Source: Burkholderiaceae bacterium (GTDB lineage Bacteria; Pseudomonadota; Gammaproteobacteria; Burkholderiales; Burkholderiaceae_C). From it: a stretch of DNA of 5,466 bases. Both the position numbers and the translations under genes were made by a program. The notes beneath the pieces are model-generated. The model had not been told where the DNA came from, searched no databases, and saw only the letters and a program-made list of their open reading frames with translations. The stretch is from positions 1 through 5,466 of the forward strand of contig JAOTTZ010000145.1 of NCBI GenBank assembly GCA_029864165.1. The letters run 5' to 3'. This document shows positions 1 to 5,466 of the stretch, piece after piece (the stretch's first letter is position 1; each line of letters begins with the position of its first letter).

Positions 1-257
1 TGCGTCAGTCCCAAGTCGGCCATGCGGCGGCGCACAGCCGGTGAATCGCGCCCAGAGATGACCAGCGGCGTGATGCCTGCCAACGCCAGTAATTTCAACC
101 CATGGCCGTCGAGCGCGTTGAAGGCCTTGAACTCCTCACCATGCTCGCCAACGTAAATACGACCATCGGTGAGCACGCCGTCGACATCAAAGACCGCTGC
201 GCGTATGCCTTGCGCCTTGAGCAACAGCTCGGCGGGCAAGCGCAATGTGGGCGTCAT
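1..257 (-). CDS. kdsC: 3-deoxy-D-manno-octulosonate 8-phosphate phosphatase (KdsC), N-terminal part, cut by window edge
   Basis: KdsC hydrolyses Kdo-8-phosphate to Kdo and phosphate in the cytoplasm, the last step before CMP-Kdo activation for the LPS inner core. Only the first 85 codons (positions 3-257) are visible; the 3' part lies beyond base 1. The N-terminus begins MTPTLRLPAELL. HAD motif I follows as FDVDGVLTDG at residues 23-32, with Asp24 the expected nucleophile and Asp26 the expected acid/base. The family-typical FNALDGHGLKLL stretch is at 46-57, and motif II is LVISGR at 65-70 (Ser68). I chose the ATG at 257 because an upstream ATG overlapping the kdsD stop (295) is in a frame that ends after 13 codons, and because a purine-rich AGGCAAGG lies just before 257. 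The gap to kdsD is 37 bases, so co-transcription is likely. kdsD-kdsC is a conserved pair, often followed by lptC-lptA-lptB; that continuation is not visible here. Confidence 0.93.
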   Translation of the reverse strand, partial: MTPTLRLPAELLLKAQGIRAAVFDVDGVLTDGRIYVGEHGEEFKAFNALDGHGLKLLALAGITPLVISGRDSPAVRRRMADLGLT

Positions 258-294
258 GCCTTGCCTATCGGAAAAGAGCGCTGGGACGATGGCA

Positions 295-1284
295 TCAAAT
301 GACCTTCGCGCGCATCAGGTCGTTGGAGTTCACCGCACCGACCAGCAAGCCCGTCTCATCGACTACCAGCAAGCTGGTCACGCGGTGCTGCTCCATCAGG
401 CCCGCCGCATCGGCCGCCAACGCCCCTTCGCGCACCTGGTGCGGCTGCACACGCATCACGTCGCGGGCGCAAAACGCGCGCAGGTCTTGCCCATTTTCTA
501 CCAAACGGCGCAGGTCGCCGTCGGTGAAGATACCGAGGACTTGGCCTGCGTCGTCGACGATGGCGGTGGCGCCCAAGCCCTTGCGGGTCATCTCGTGCAT
601 CATGTCGGTGAATGCCGTGTTCGGCGACACACGAGGCACTGCGTCACCGCTGCGCATGACATCACGCACGTGGGTCAGCAGTTTGCGTCCAAGCGCACCA
701 CCGGGATGCGAGCGCGCGAAATCCTCTTCACGAAACCCGCGCGCGTCCAGCAACGCCACAGCCAGCGCATCACCCAGTGCAAGTTGCGCGGTCGTGCTCG
801 CGGTGGGGGTCAAATTGAGCGGACACGCCTCCTGGTCGACCGTGGTATCGATTCTGAGGTCAGCATGTCGCCCCAGGGTTGAGTCCCGGCGGCCGGTCAT
901 TGCGATCAGGCTGACGTCGAGCCGCCTCAAAACCGGCATGATGGCGATGAGTTCGTCACTTTCGCCTGAATTGGAAATGGCCAACACCACGTCGCCGGCG
1001 GCCACCATACCCAAGTCGCCATGGCTCGCTTCGGCGGGATGAACAAATAGCGCGGGCGTACCGGTGGACGACAGCGTGGACGCGACCTTGCGTCCCACAT
1101 GGCCGCTCTTGCCCATTCCCATCACGACGACGCGGCCACGACAGCGCAGGATCAATGCCACTGCATCGGCGAAGGGCTGGCCCACGCGCGGCTTCAGGCT
1201 CAACAGGGCCTGCGCCTCGATGTCCAAGGTCCGACGCGCGAGTTCCAGCGCGCGCCCAGCGTCGAATTTGCGTTCTAGTCGCAC
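295..1284 (-). CDS. kdsD: D-arabinose 5-phosphate isomerase, KpsF/GutQ family (KdsD)
   Basis: The enzyme interconverts D-ribulose 5-phosphate and D-arabinose 5-phosphate in the cytoplasm, the committed entry to Kdo synthesis for LPS. The 329-residue product has the family architecture: an N-terminal SIS sugar-isomerase domain (about 45-185) with VVVMGMGKSGHVGRK at 52-66 and AISNSGESDE at 102-111, then SHPGGALGRKLL (192-203), then two CBS domains (about 208-265 and 273-329). The residues known to be catalytic in E. coli KdsD (Lys59, Glu111, Glu152, His193) are present at the same numbers. This supports the chosen GTG start at 1284, since no ATG lies in frame between it and the upstream TAG at the element border. 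Length matches the family (E. coli 328). It is upstream of kdsC on the same strand and divergent from the antiporter. Any promoter must lie within or across the palindromic element that begins 36 bases upstream. KpsF or GutQ paralogues share the fold, but the kdsC neighbour favours KdsD. Confidence 0.95.
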   Translation of the reverse strand: MRLERKFDAGRALELARRTLDIEAQALLSLKPRVGQPFADAVALILRCRGRVVVMGMGKSGHVGRKVASTLSSTGTPALFVHPAEASHGDLGMVAAGDVVLAISNSGESDELIAIMPVLRRLDVSLIAMTGRRDSTLGRHADLRIDTTVDQEACPLNLTPTASTTAQLALGDALAVALLDARGFREEDFARSHPGGALGRKLLTHVRDVMRSGDAVPRVSPNTAFTDMMHEMTRKGLGATAIVDDAGQVLGIFTDGDLRRLVENGQDLRAFCARDVMRVQPHQVREGALAADAAGLMEQHRVTSLLVVDETGLLVGAVNSNDLMRAKVI

Positions 1285-1317
1285 AGATCGAATGTGGGTC
1301 TCGATTACGATATGGCG

Positions 1318-1323
1318 ATTCTA
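1318..1323 (-). promoter_or_regulatory. Possible -10 box for kdsD at the element border
   Basis: On the minus strand TAGAAT matches the sigma70 -10 consensus at five of six positions. It lies about 34 bases before the kdsD GTG and straddles the junction between the palindromic element and the flank. No good -35 box is found 16-18 bases upstream, so this is a weak candidate. It is listed because only 36 bases separate kdsD from the element. Confidence 0.25.
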
Positions 1324-1489
1324 GGAGCCTGTCGGACTTGAGCGATCGTAGCGAGCCGAGTGGGAGAACGAGGTCAGTTTTGCCCGATTTTGAGGCGCAT
1401 AGTGGACCTATGCAACGAGAAATCGGGTAAAAATGGACCGTTCTTCCCACTGACGCAGCAGATCAGACTCAAGTCCGACAGGCTCCTAG
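1321..1489. repeat. 169-bp imperfect palindromic element with perfect 22-bp inverted ends (MITE-like)
   Basis: The left end at 1321-1342 (starting CTAGGAGCCTGTCGGACTT) is the exact reverse complement of 1468-1489. Further matching arm segments share the same centre, base 1405: GTGGGAGAACG at 1360-1370 against CGTTCTTCCCAC at 1439-1450 with one extra base, CCCGATTT at 1383-1390 against AAATCGGG at 1420-1427, and GCATAG at 1397-1402 against CTATGC at 1408-1413. The whole segment is therefore one long diverged palindrome that could form a cruciform in DNA or a hairpin in RNA. CTAG stands at both outer ends and could be a 4-bp target duplication, in which case the element proper is 1325-1485 with 18-bp terminal repeats. 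It has no transposase gene. By structure it resembles a non-autonomous miniature element; CTAG duplications would fit IS5-group target preference, but the parent family is inference. Confidence 0.8.
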
Positions 1490-1497
1490 GAGCCTGT
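1478..1497. repeat. 20-bp perfect palindrome at the right border of the element
   Basis: ACAGGCTCCT at 1478-1487 is followed at once by its reverse complement AGGAGCCTGT at 1488-1497. The left half is the right terminal repeat of the 169-bp element. The right half lies outside it and repeats the first 12 bases of the left end (CTAGGAGCCTGT at 1321-1332 and again at 1486-1497). It may be a remnant of a second element end, a preferred insertion site, or an operator-like dyad. No protein binding can be inferred from sequence alone. Confidence 0.6.
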
Positions 1498-1584
1498 TGC
1501 CTGTCGCCTCAACGCTTCGCAACTGCCGCGCTCCCAGACCCACCATCCCGATTTCCGCTCGCGGCCCAAGTAAACGCATCAGCC

Positions 1585-3585
1585 ATGGCTACCACGCTCG
1601 AAGTAGCGTTGCTCTACCTGCTGTTCGCCGTGGCCGGCGTGGCGCTGTGTCGGTGGGTCAAGATACCGCCCATACTCGGTTACTTGGTCGTCGGTGTGCT
1701 GATCGGCCCCAACGCTTTGGCGTTAGCCAAGGACTCGGAAGGGGTCCGATACCTGGCTGAGTTCGGCGTCGTCTTCTTGATGTTCGTCATAGGGCTTGAA
1801 TTCAATCTGCCCAAGTTGAAGAGCATGCGAACCATCGTTTTCGGCATGGGCCTGAGCCAAGTGGTGCTGACCATCGTTGCCGTAGTAACCGGCAGTGCCT
1901 TTGCAGGGTGGATTTCATCACGCATAGAGTTGCCGTGGGATCTGGGTTGGCGCAGCGCCATCGCTCTCGGCGGCGCGCTAGCAATGAGCAGCACGGCCAT
2001 TGTCGTCAAGATGATGGCAGAACGGTTGGAAGTCGATAGTCCGCACGGGCGGCAGGTCATGGGCGTGCTGTTGTTCCAGGATTTGGCGGTGGTACCGCTG
2101 CTGGTACTGATTCCAGCGCTAGGCCACTCGGGCGGCGACCTGACCAGCGCGCTCACCTCGGCAGGCTTGAAGGCCACGCTCGTACTCACGCTCCTGCTGG
2201 TGGGGGGACCCCGGGTCATGCACTCGTGGTTGACCGTGGTCGCACGTCGCAAGAGCGACGAACTGTTTGTTCTGAACATTTTGTTGGTGACGCTGGGGCT
2301 GGCGTGGATCACCGAGCATGCCGGGCTGTCGTTGGCGCTTGGCGCATTCCTTGCGGGTATGCTGATAGCAGAAACTGAATTCAAGCACCGGGTGGAAACC
2401 GACATCCAGCCCTTCCACGATGTCTTGCTCGGCCTTTTCTTCATCACGGTCGGCATGAAGCTCGATTGGCGTCCAGTGGCTGAGCAGTGGCTGCTGGTGT
2501 TGAGCATGGTCACCCTACCGGTGCTGTTCAAGTTTGGGCTCGTCACCGGCTTGGCACGGCTGTTCGGCGCGCCATCTGGCGTCGCACTGCGCACCGGTTT
2601 GTACCTGGCGCAGGCGGGCGAGTTCGGGTTTGTTCTGATCACGCTGGCGGCACAGGAGCGCTTGATACCACCCGCGCTGCAAAGCCCGGTGCTGGCCGCC
2701 ATGGTGTTATCAATGCTGTTCACGCCGTTCATCATTCAATACAGCAATCGCATCGTGATGAAGCTCTCCAGCACCGACTGGATGCTGCAATCGGTCGCAA
2801 TGACCAGCATCGCCAAACGCGCTATCAACATCGACGCACACATCATTATTTGTGGTTATGGACGCAGCGGACAGAACCTAGCACGCTTGCTCGATACCGA
2901 GTCCATCGCGTACATGGCTCTCGATCTCGATCCCGATCGTGTACGTCAAGCCGCGGCGGCCGGTCACAGCGTCGTGTTCGGCGACGCCGCGAAGTTGCAA
3001 AGCCTGATGGCTGCTGGTCTGACTCGAGCCAGTGCGGTGGTAATAACATACCACGACACTGCGTCAGCACTGAAAGTCCTGCATCTCGTCCAGGCCAACG
3101 CACCACGGGTTCCCGTGGTGGTGCGCACCATCGATGATGCCGACCTGGAGCGTCTGCGGGCTGCGGGCGCCACCGAGGTCGTACCCGAAGCCATAGAGGG
3201 ATCGCTGATGCTGGCCAGCCATGCACTGGCACTGGTTGGCGTGCCTATGCGACGCGTGCTTCACGTGGTGCAGGAACAGCGCTCAGCGCGTTATGGGTTG
3301 CTGCGCGGATACTTTCACGGCGCCGATGACGACACAGCGCTAGAGCTGCAGCAAGCTCGCCTTCAATCGGTGACACTGCCAACCGCAGGAGCCGCGGTCG
3401 GTCGAACCCTGAGCGAACTCAAGTTACAGGCGCTGGGCGTGACCGTGGTTTCTGTGCGGCGCACCACTGGCCGCGTGTTGAAGCCGGTAGAAGACTTGCA
3501 GATGGAAGGCAGTGACACCCTGGTGTTGTCGGGTCTGGCAGAACCGCTGGCGCTGGCCGAGGGAAAACTGATGGCAACGCGCTGA
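1585..3585 (+). CDS. Kef-type monovalent cation:proton antiporter (CPA2 family) with RCK/TrkA-N and TrkA-C domains
   Basis: This is an inner-membrane antiporter, expected to exchange K+ (or Na+) for H+ in pH, osmotic or electrophile stress. The 666-residue protein has a hydrophobic Na+/H+-exchanger domain at about residues 5-392. It carries family features: GYLVVGVLIGPNAL (32-45), FLMFVIGLEF (64-73), MSSTAIV (134-140), LLFQDLAVVPLL (162-173, Asp166 in the conserved acidic position), DIQPF (273-277) and GLFFITVGM (283-291). A cytosolic RCK/TrkA-N domain follows (about 418-535) with the dinucleotide loop GYGRSG (424-429), acidic Asp447/Asp449 after the second strand, and VVFGDA (463-468). A TrkA-C-like domain lies at about 590-652. 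The ATG at 1585 gives the usual N-terminus (MATTLEVALLYLLFAVAG). The frame is open further upstream, but that extension is hydrophilic, arises from the palindromic element, and is unlikely to be real. No strong ribosome-binding site precedes 1585. The closest named relatives are KefB/KefC; E. coli Kef proteins lack a TrkA-C domain, so I give no symbol. The ion and any glutathione control are not provable here. Confidence 0.92.
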   Translation: MATTLEVALLYLLFAVAGVALCRWVKIPPILGYLVVGVLIGPNALALAKDSEGVRYLAEFGVVFLMFVIGLEFNLPKLKSMRTIVFGMGLSQVVLTIVAVVTGSAFAGWISSRIELPWDLGWRSAIALGGALAMSSTAIVVKMMAERLEVDSPHGRQVMGVLLFQDLAVVPLLVLIPALGHSGGDLTSALTSAGLKATLVLTLLLVGGPRVMHSWLTVVARRKSDELFVLNILLVTLGLAWITEHAGLSLALGAFLAGMLIAETEFKHRVETDIQPFHDVLLGLFFITVGMKLDWRPVAEQWLLVLSMVTLPVLFKFGLVTGLARLFGAPSGVALRTGLYLAQAGEFGFVLITLAAQERLIPPALQSPVLAAMVLSMLFTPFIIQYSNRIVMKLSSTDWMLQSVAMTSIAKRAINIDAHIIICGYGRSGQNLARLLDTESIAYMALDLDPDRVRQAAAAGHSVVFGDAAKLQSLMAAGLTRASAVVITYHDTASALKVLHLVQANAPRVPVVVRTIDDADLERLRAAGATEVVPEAIEGSLMLASHALALVGVPMRRVLHVVQEQRSARYGLLRGYFHGADDDTALELQQARLQSVTLPTAGAAVGRTLSELKLQALGVTVVSVRRTTGRVLKPVEDLQMEGSDTLVLSGLAEPLALAEGKLMATR

Positions 3586-3659
3586 GCGCGGCGGCATCGC
3601 AATGCGCGCTGCCTATCCCCGTCGCCTACCGATACGCCACCGGGCACCGCAGGTCGCAG

Positions 3660-4127
3660 TCAGCCTATCGGTACATGGTGGAGCATATTCGCGCGCATCC
3701 GAGCCGCCAGTACACCACCGGCGGCGCGCAGGATCTCCACCGCCAGGGAGGGTGCGCGTTGTACCAATTCCTCGAACCGCGGCGAGCGCATGGCCCACAC
3801 CGTGCAAGGCGTCATGGCTTCGACGTTGGCGGTACGCTCTCCGTCGCCAAAAAGACCTGGCTCGCCCACTACCGAGCCCGGACGCAGGATAGCGATGCGG
3901 TTGCTGCCAGGTGCTCCGCCCGTCGCGAACACCTGCATCGACCCCTTGGCCAGGAAGTACATGGTGCGGTCCGTATCGCCCTGCTTGACCAGCAGATCGC
4001 CGGAACGAATCTCGTGCCGCGTGAGGTAATTCGACAAGGTGCGCCACTGCTCGTTGCTCAAGCGCGCGCGAAAAGCGTCGTCGGCATTGAGCGTCTGTAA
4101 AGCTTGCACCAGTTCGTTGACGTCCAT
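3660..4127 (-). CDS. Stand-alone cyclic nucleotide-binding (CNB, Crp/Fnr-type sensor) domain protein
   Basis: A 155-residue soluble protein made almost wholly of one cNMP-binding fold. After a helical N-terminus (1-30) comes the beta-roll: GDLLVKQGDTDRTMYFLAKG at 43-62 and VQVF-like MQVFATGG at 64-71. The phosphate-binding cassette is GEPGLFGDGERTANVEA at 88-104. Glu89, Arg98, Thr99 and Ala100 match the cassette residues that hold cyclic nucleotide in CRP and PKA, so ligand binding is plausible. The C-helix is at about 116-148. It stops there: there is no helix-turn-helix and no channel or enzyme domain, and CRP-type regulators are about 50-80 residues longer, so it is unlikely to bind DNA alone. 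The ATG at 4127 has a good site, GAGGT, six bases upstream. It converges with the antiporter (74-base gap) and lies 274 bases downstream of the HDOD gene on the same strand. The partner and ligand (cAMP, cGMP or none) are unknown. Confidence 0.88.
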   Translation of the reverse strand: MDVNELVQALQTLNADDAFRARLSNEQWRTLSNYLTRHEIRSGDLLVKQGDTDRTMYFLAKGSMQVFATGGAPGSNRIAILRPGSVVGEPGLFGDGERTANVEAMTPCTVWAMRSPRFEELVQRAPSLAVEILRAAGGVLAARMRANMLHHVPIG

Positions 4128-4401
4128 CGTTACCTCGTGTTCCTCGGACCCGCTCGATCACCGTACCTTGTATTGCGCTTGCGGTGAGCTATGGCCCGCC
4201 TCGATTATCAACTGCGGCTTCAACGCTCACAATCTCTGGTCTTCAATCGTTCACCCCGTTTATCCATGTCAGCAGTCCGTCTGTCCGGCAAAGGCGCATG
4301 CATCCGCTATTGCTTCACGCACAGACGCAGTGCCGTACTGCACGACGCTGCTGGCCTCTTGAGCGAACCGGGCGATCCACAACGTCGATTGCGCACGCCC
4401 A
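4128..4401 (-). other. Spacer between the HDOD gene and the CNB gene
   Basis: These 274 bases lie downstream of the HDOD stop and upstream of the CNB start. They hold a promoter candidate (4204-4232), a 5-bp stem hairpin (4327-4331 with 4337-4341) lacking a T-run, and a short open frame on the minus strand ending at 4269. No intrinsic terminator is evident, so some read-through from the HDOD gene into the CNB gene is possible. Confidence 0.5.
4204..4232 (-). promoter_or_regulatory. Candidate sigma70 promoter for the CNB-domain gene
   Basis: Reading the minus strand, TTGTGA (4227-4232, four of six matches to TTGACA) is followed after exactly 17 bases by GATAAT (4204-4209, five of six matches to TATAAT). 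Transcription would begin near 4197, leaving a leader of about 70 bases before the ATG at 4127. Spacing and orientation fit the gene well. No convincing CRP-type half-site pair was found around it. Confidence 0.5.
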
Positions 4402-5223
4402 TCACGCGCCCCCTCTTACCGTGGCCGCTTCTATTTGTTCTTGCACTTTGCGCGCACCGCGCAAGACCATCGCGACGTCCAAGCCGGCCTGCGGGGCAAC
4501 CGCCGCCGCCACTTCGTCCAACGTGTCGGGGTCGGTCATCAACGCATGCGCCACCGCTGAAAGCGCACAAATACCGCGGCGTGGCACCTGCATCGGTAAC
4601 TCGTGCGTGGAAATCACACTCACATGGTGGCGCACGCTCGCCACCGCGGCCCCATCCAGCCCCCAACTCTCGCACAAAGCAGCCCCGAGTTTGTCGTTGC
4701 TGACGCCGAAGATGGCATGCTCCAGCGAAATTAAATCTGCGTCGTCGGCAGCGTTTTGCAGCATGGGCAGGTAGCGCATACTGTCGTGGCGCAGCAGCAC
4801 AGCCTTGCCGCACTCTTCAAACAGCCCTGCTGAATGCGCCGCCCAAGGATCAACGTTGAGTGCCGCACCGATTCGACCCATCAGCAGACCACGCACGGCA
4901 GCGCGCCGCCATATCGGCAGCAACTCGGGCATCGGGGGAAACACCGCGCGCAGGCCGATTTCGAAAGTCACCGCTGCCACCTCACGTGTACCGAGGTAGG
5001 TGATGGCCTGCTGCACGTTCTGGACGCGGCCCGATAAGCCATAGAGCGATGAATTGACGGCTTTCAGGACGGCAGCGGCCAGCGCCATATCCGACTCGAT
5101 CAGCTGACTCAACGACTGAATGTTCACCTCGTCCTCCGCCAGCAGCAAAGACAACTTGACCAGCGACGCAGGCTGAGAAGGAATATCGATATTGAGCATG
5201 CGCAGTTCGGGATCGACAGACAT
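4402..5223 (-). CDS. HDOD domain-containing protein (signalling type, catalytic HD pair absent)
   Basis: A 273-residue cytoplasmic protein consisting of one HDOD domain (about residues 12-215) and a short C-terminal helical tail. It opens with the family's IPSQPASLVKLSLLL (14-28), then LSQLIESDMALAAAVLKAVN (38-57), SSLYGL (58-63) and QQAITYLGTREV (71-82), a typical HDOD N-terminal half. In the HD-like half, where related proteins read LLHDIGK, this one has LFEECGK (134-140), so the metal-binding His-Asp pair is missing. This is usual for HDOD proteins, which are thought to act as signalling or scaffold modules rather than phosphohydrolases. The C-terminus is rich in Ala and Val. The ATG at 5223 has AGGA nine bases upstream, and no earlier in-frame ATG fits. 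The CNB-domain gene follows on the same strand. The specific role is unknown; HDOD proteins elsewhere affect cyclic-di-GMP signalling, motility, competence or stress responses. Confidence 0.9.
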   Translation of the reverse strand: MSVDPELRMLNIDIPSQPASLVKLSLLLAEDEVNIQSLSQLIESDMALAAAVLKAVNSSLYGLSGRVQNVQQAITYLGTREVAAVTFEIGLRAVFPPMPELLPIWRRAAVRGLLMGRIGAALNVDPWAAHSAGLFEECGKAVLLRHDSMRYLPMLQNAADDADLISLEHAIFGVSNDKLGAALCESWGLDGAAVASVRHHVSVISTHELPMQVPRRGICALSAVAHALMTDPDTLDEVAAAVAPQAGLDVAMVLRGARKVQEQIEAATVRGGA

Positions 5224-5466
5224 ATGAAGTATTCCTGTGCGAGGGGAAAGATGACCTAACGCTAAGCGTCAAGCAGGTCGGCGTAGTTTCAAACGGAGCG
5301 ATTCACGGTAGCGCTCTTTTGCTGACACGCAATGCTGAATCATCTAGGCCGAGTATAGGTTTGGGGATGCCAACCACGCCAAGATAGCCCATGTCGGCGG
5401 CACACCTTGCGGCCGTTCAGCTTCTTGGTGCGTTTGACTCTGCCGTGCGTCCTACCCTCACCCCTG
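5224..5466. other. Region upstream of the HDOD gene, no convincing gene
   Basis: These 243 bases precede the HDOD gene and run to the window edge. A small minus-strand frame (5303-5392, 29 codons, starting MGYLGVVGIPKPIL) and a plus-strand frame starting ATG at 5391 and open to the edge (MSAAHLAAVQLL...) are both present. Neither has a strong ribosome-binding site or a recognisable domain. No clear -35/-10 pair for the HDOD gene was found. An inverted repeat lies close to the HDOD start. Confidence 0.4.
5253..5279. promoter_or_regulatory. Short dyad just upstream of the HDOD gene
   Basis: ACGCT-A-AGCGT (5259-5269) is a perfect 11-base dyad, and GACCT (5253-5257) with AGGTC (5275-5279) adds an outer inverted pair whose centre is offset by two bases. 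It lies 30-56 bases before the HDOD ATG, where an operator or leader hairpin could sit. Chance is a real alternative for repeats this short. Confidence 0.25.

Noticed and set aside
169..1042. Two long plus-strand open frames (169-882 and 245-1042)
   Set aside because: They lie antisense to kdsD and kdsC, which have complete family motifs. The predicted products are Arg/Ser/Ala-rich low-information sequences, typical of GC-rich antisense frames.
1321..1489. Integron attC site or CRISPR-type repeat
   Set aside because: The palindrome is longer than usual attC sites, I see no R'/R'' core boxes, and no integron cassette or repeat-spacer pattern is present.
1680..2735. A 351-codon minus-strand open frame
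   Set aside because: Antisense to the membrane domain of the antiporter. Its translation is Ser/Thr/Asn/Pro-rich without any domain, as expected for the complement of a hydrophobic gene.
3578..3610. Possible terminator between the convergent antiporter and CNB genes
   Set aside because: Short GC-rich inverted pieces (CGCGCT with AGCGCG) exist, but one pairing has a one-base loop, the other a long loop, and no T-run follows on either strand.
3613..4161. A longer minus-strand frame over the CNB gene
   Set aside because: It is another frame of the same strand with Arg-rich composition; the 3660-4127 frame carries the whole CNB fold and a good ribosome-binding site.
4307..4813. A 168-codon minus-strand frame over the HDOD 3' end
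   Set aside because: Shadow of the HDOD gene, Cys/Arg/Gly-rich and without domain features. Its tail beyond the HDOD stop is not supported either.
5224..5330. FliA (sigma28)-type promoter before the HDOD gene, based on GCCGACCT
   Set aside because: The -10-like piece is imperfect and nothing resembling the -35 TAAAGTTT stands at the required spacing.

Overview
The window looks like chromosomal DNA of a GC-rich, Gram-negative proteobacterium, most likely a betaproteobacterium (Burkholderiales or a relative). The clues are Kdo/lipopolysaccharide genes (kdsD-kdsC), a Kef-type CPA2 antiporter divergent from kdsD, and an HDOD-domain protein. The taxonomic call is inference from gene content and order; no marker gene is present.

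Layout: (1) 1-257, minus strand, holds the first 85 codons of kdsC, which runs off the left edge. (2) 295-1284, minus strand, is kdsD, directly upstream of kdsC. Together they make Kdo precursors: ribulose 5-phosphate to arabinose 5-phosphate, and Kdo-8-phosphate to Kdo. (3) 1285-1584 is the divergent intergenic region. It is dominated by a 169-bp imperfect palindrome (1321-1489) with perfect 22-bp ends, resembling a MITE or other small palindromic mobile element. (4) 1585-3585, plus strand, is a 666-residue CPA2 cation:proton antiporter with RCK/TrkA-N and TrkA-C domains. (5) 3660-4127, minus strand, convergent with the antiporter, is a stand-alone cyclic-nucleotide-binding-domain protein. 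(6) 4128-4401 is a spacer with a good sigma70-type promoter candidate. (7) 4402-5223, minus strand, is an HDOD-domain protein without the catalytic HD pair. (8) 5224-5466 is the HDOD upstream region, with no convincing gene.

Functionally the window has an LPS-precursor operon, a monovalent-cation efflux gene divergent from it, and a small signalling-like pair (HDOD then CNB, same strand). The most unusual structure is the palindromic element, which occupies the space where the promoters of kdsD and the antiporter should lie. I see no rRNA, tRNA, CRISPR array, complete insertion sequence or convincing intrinsic terminator.
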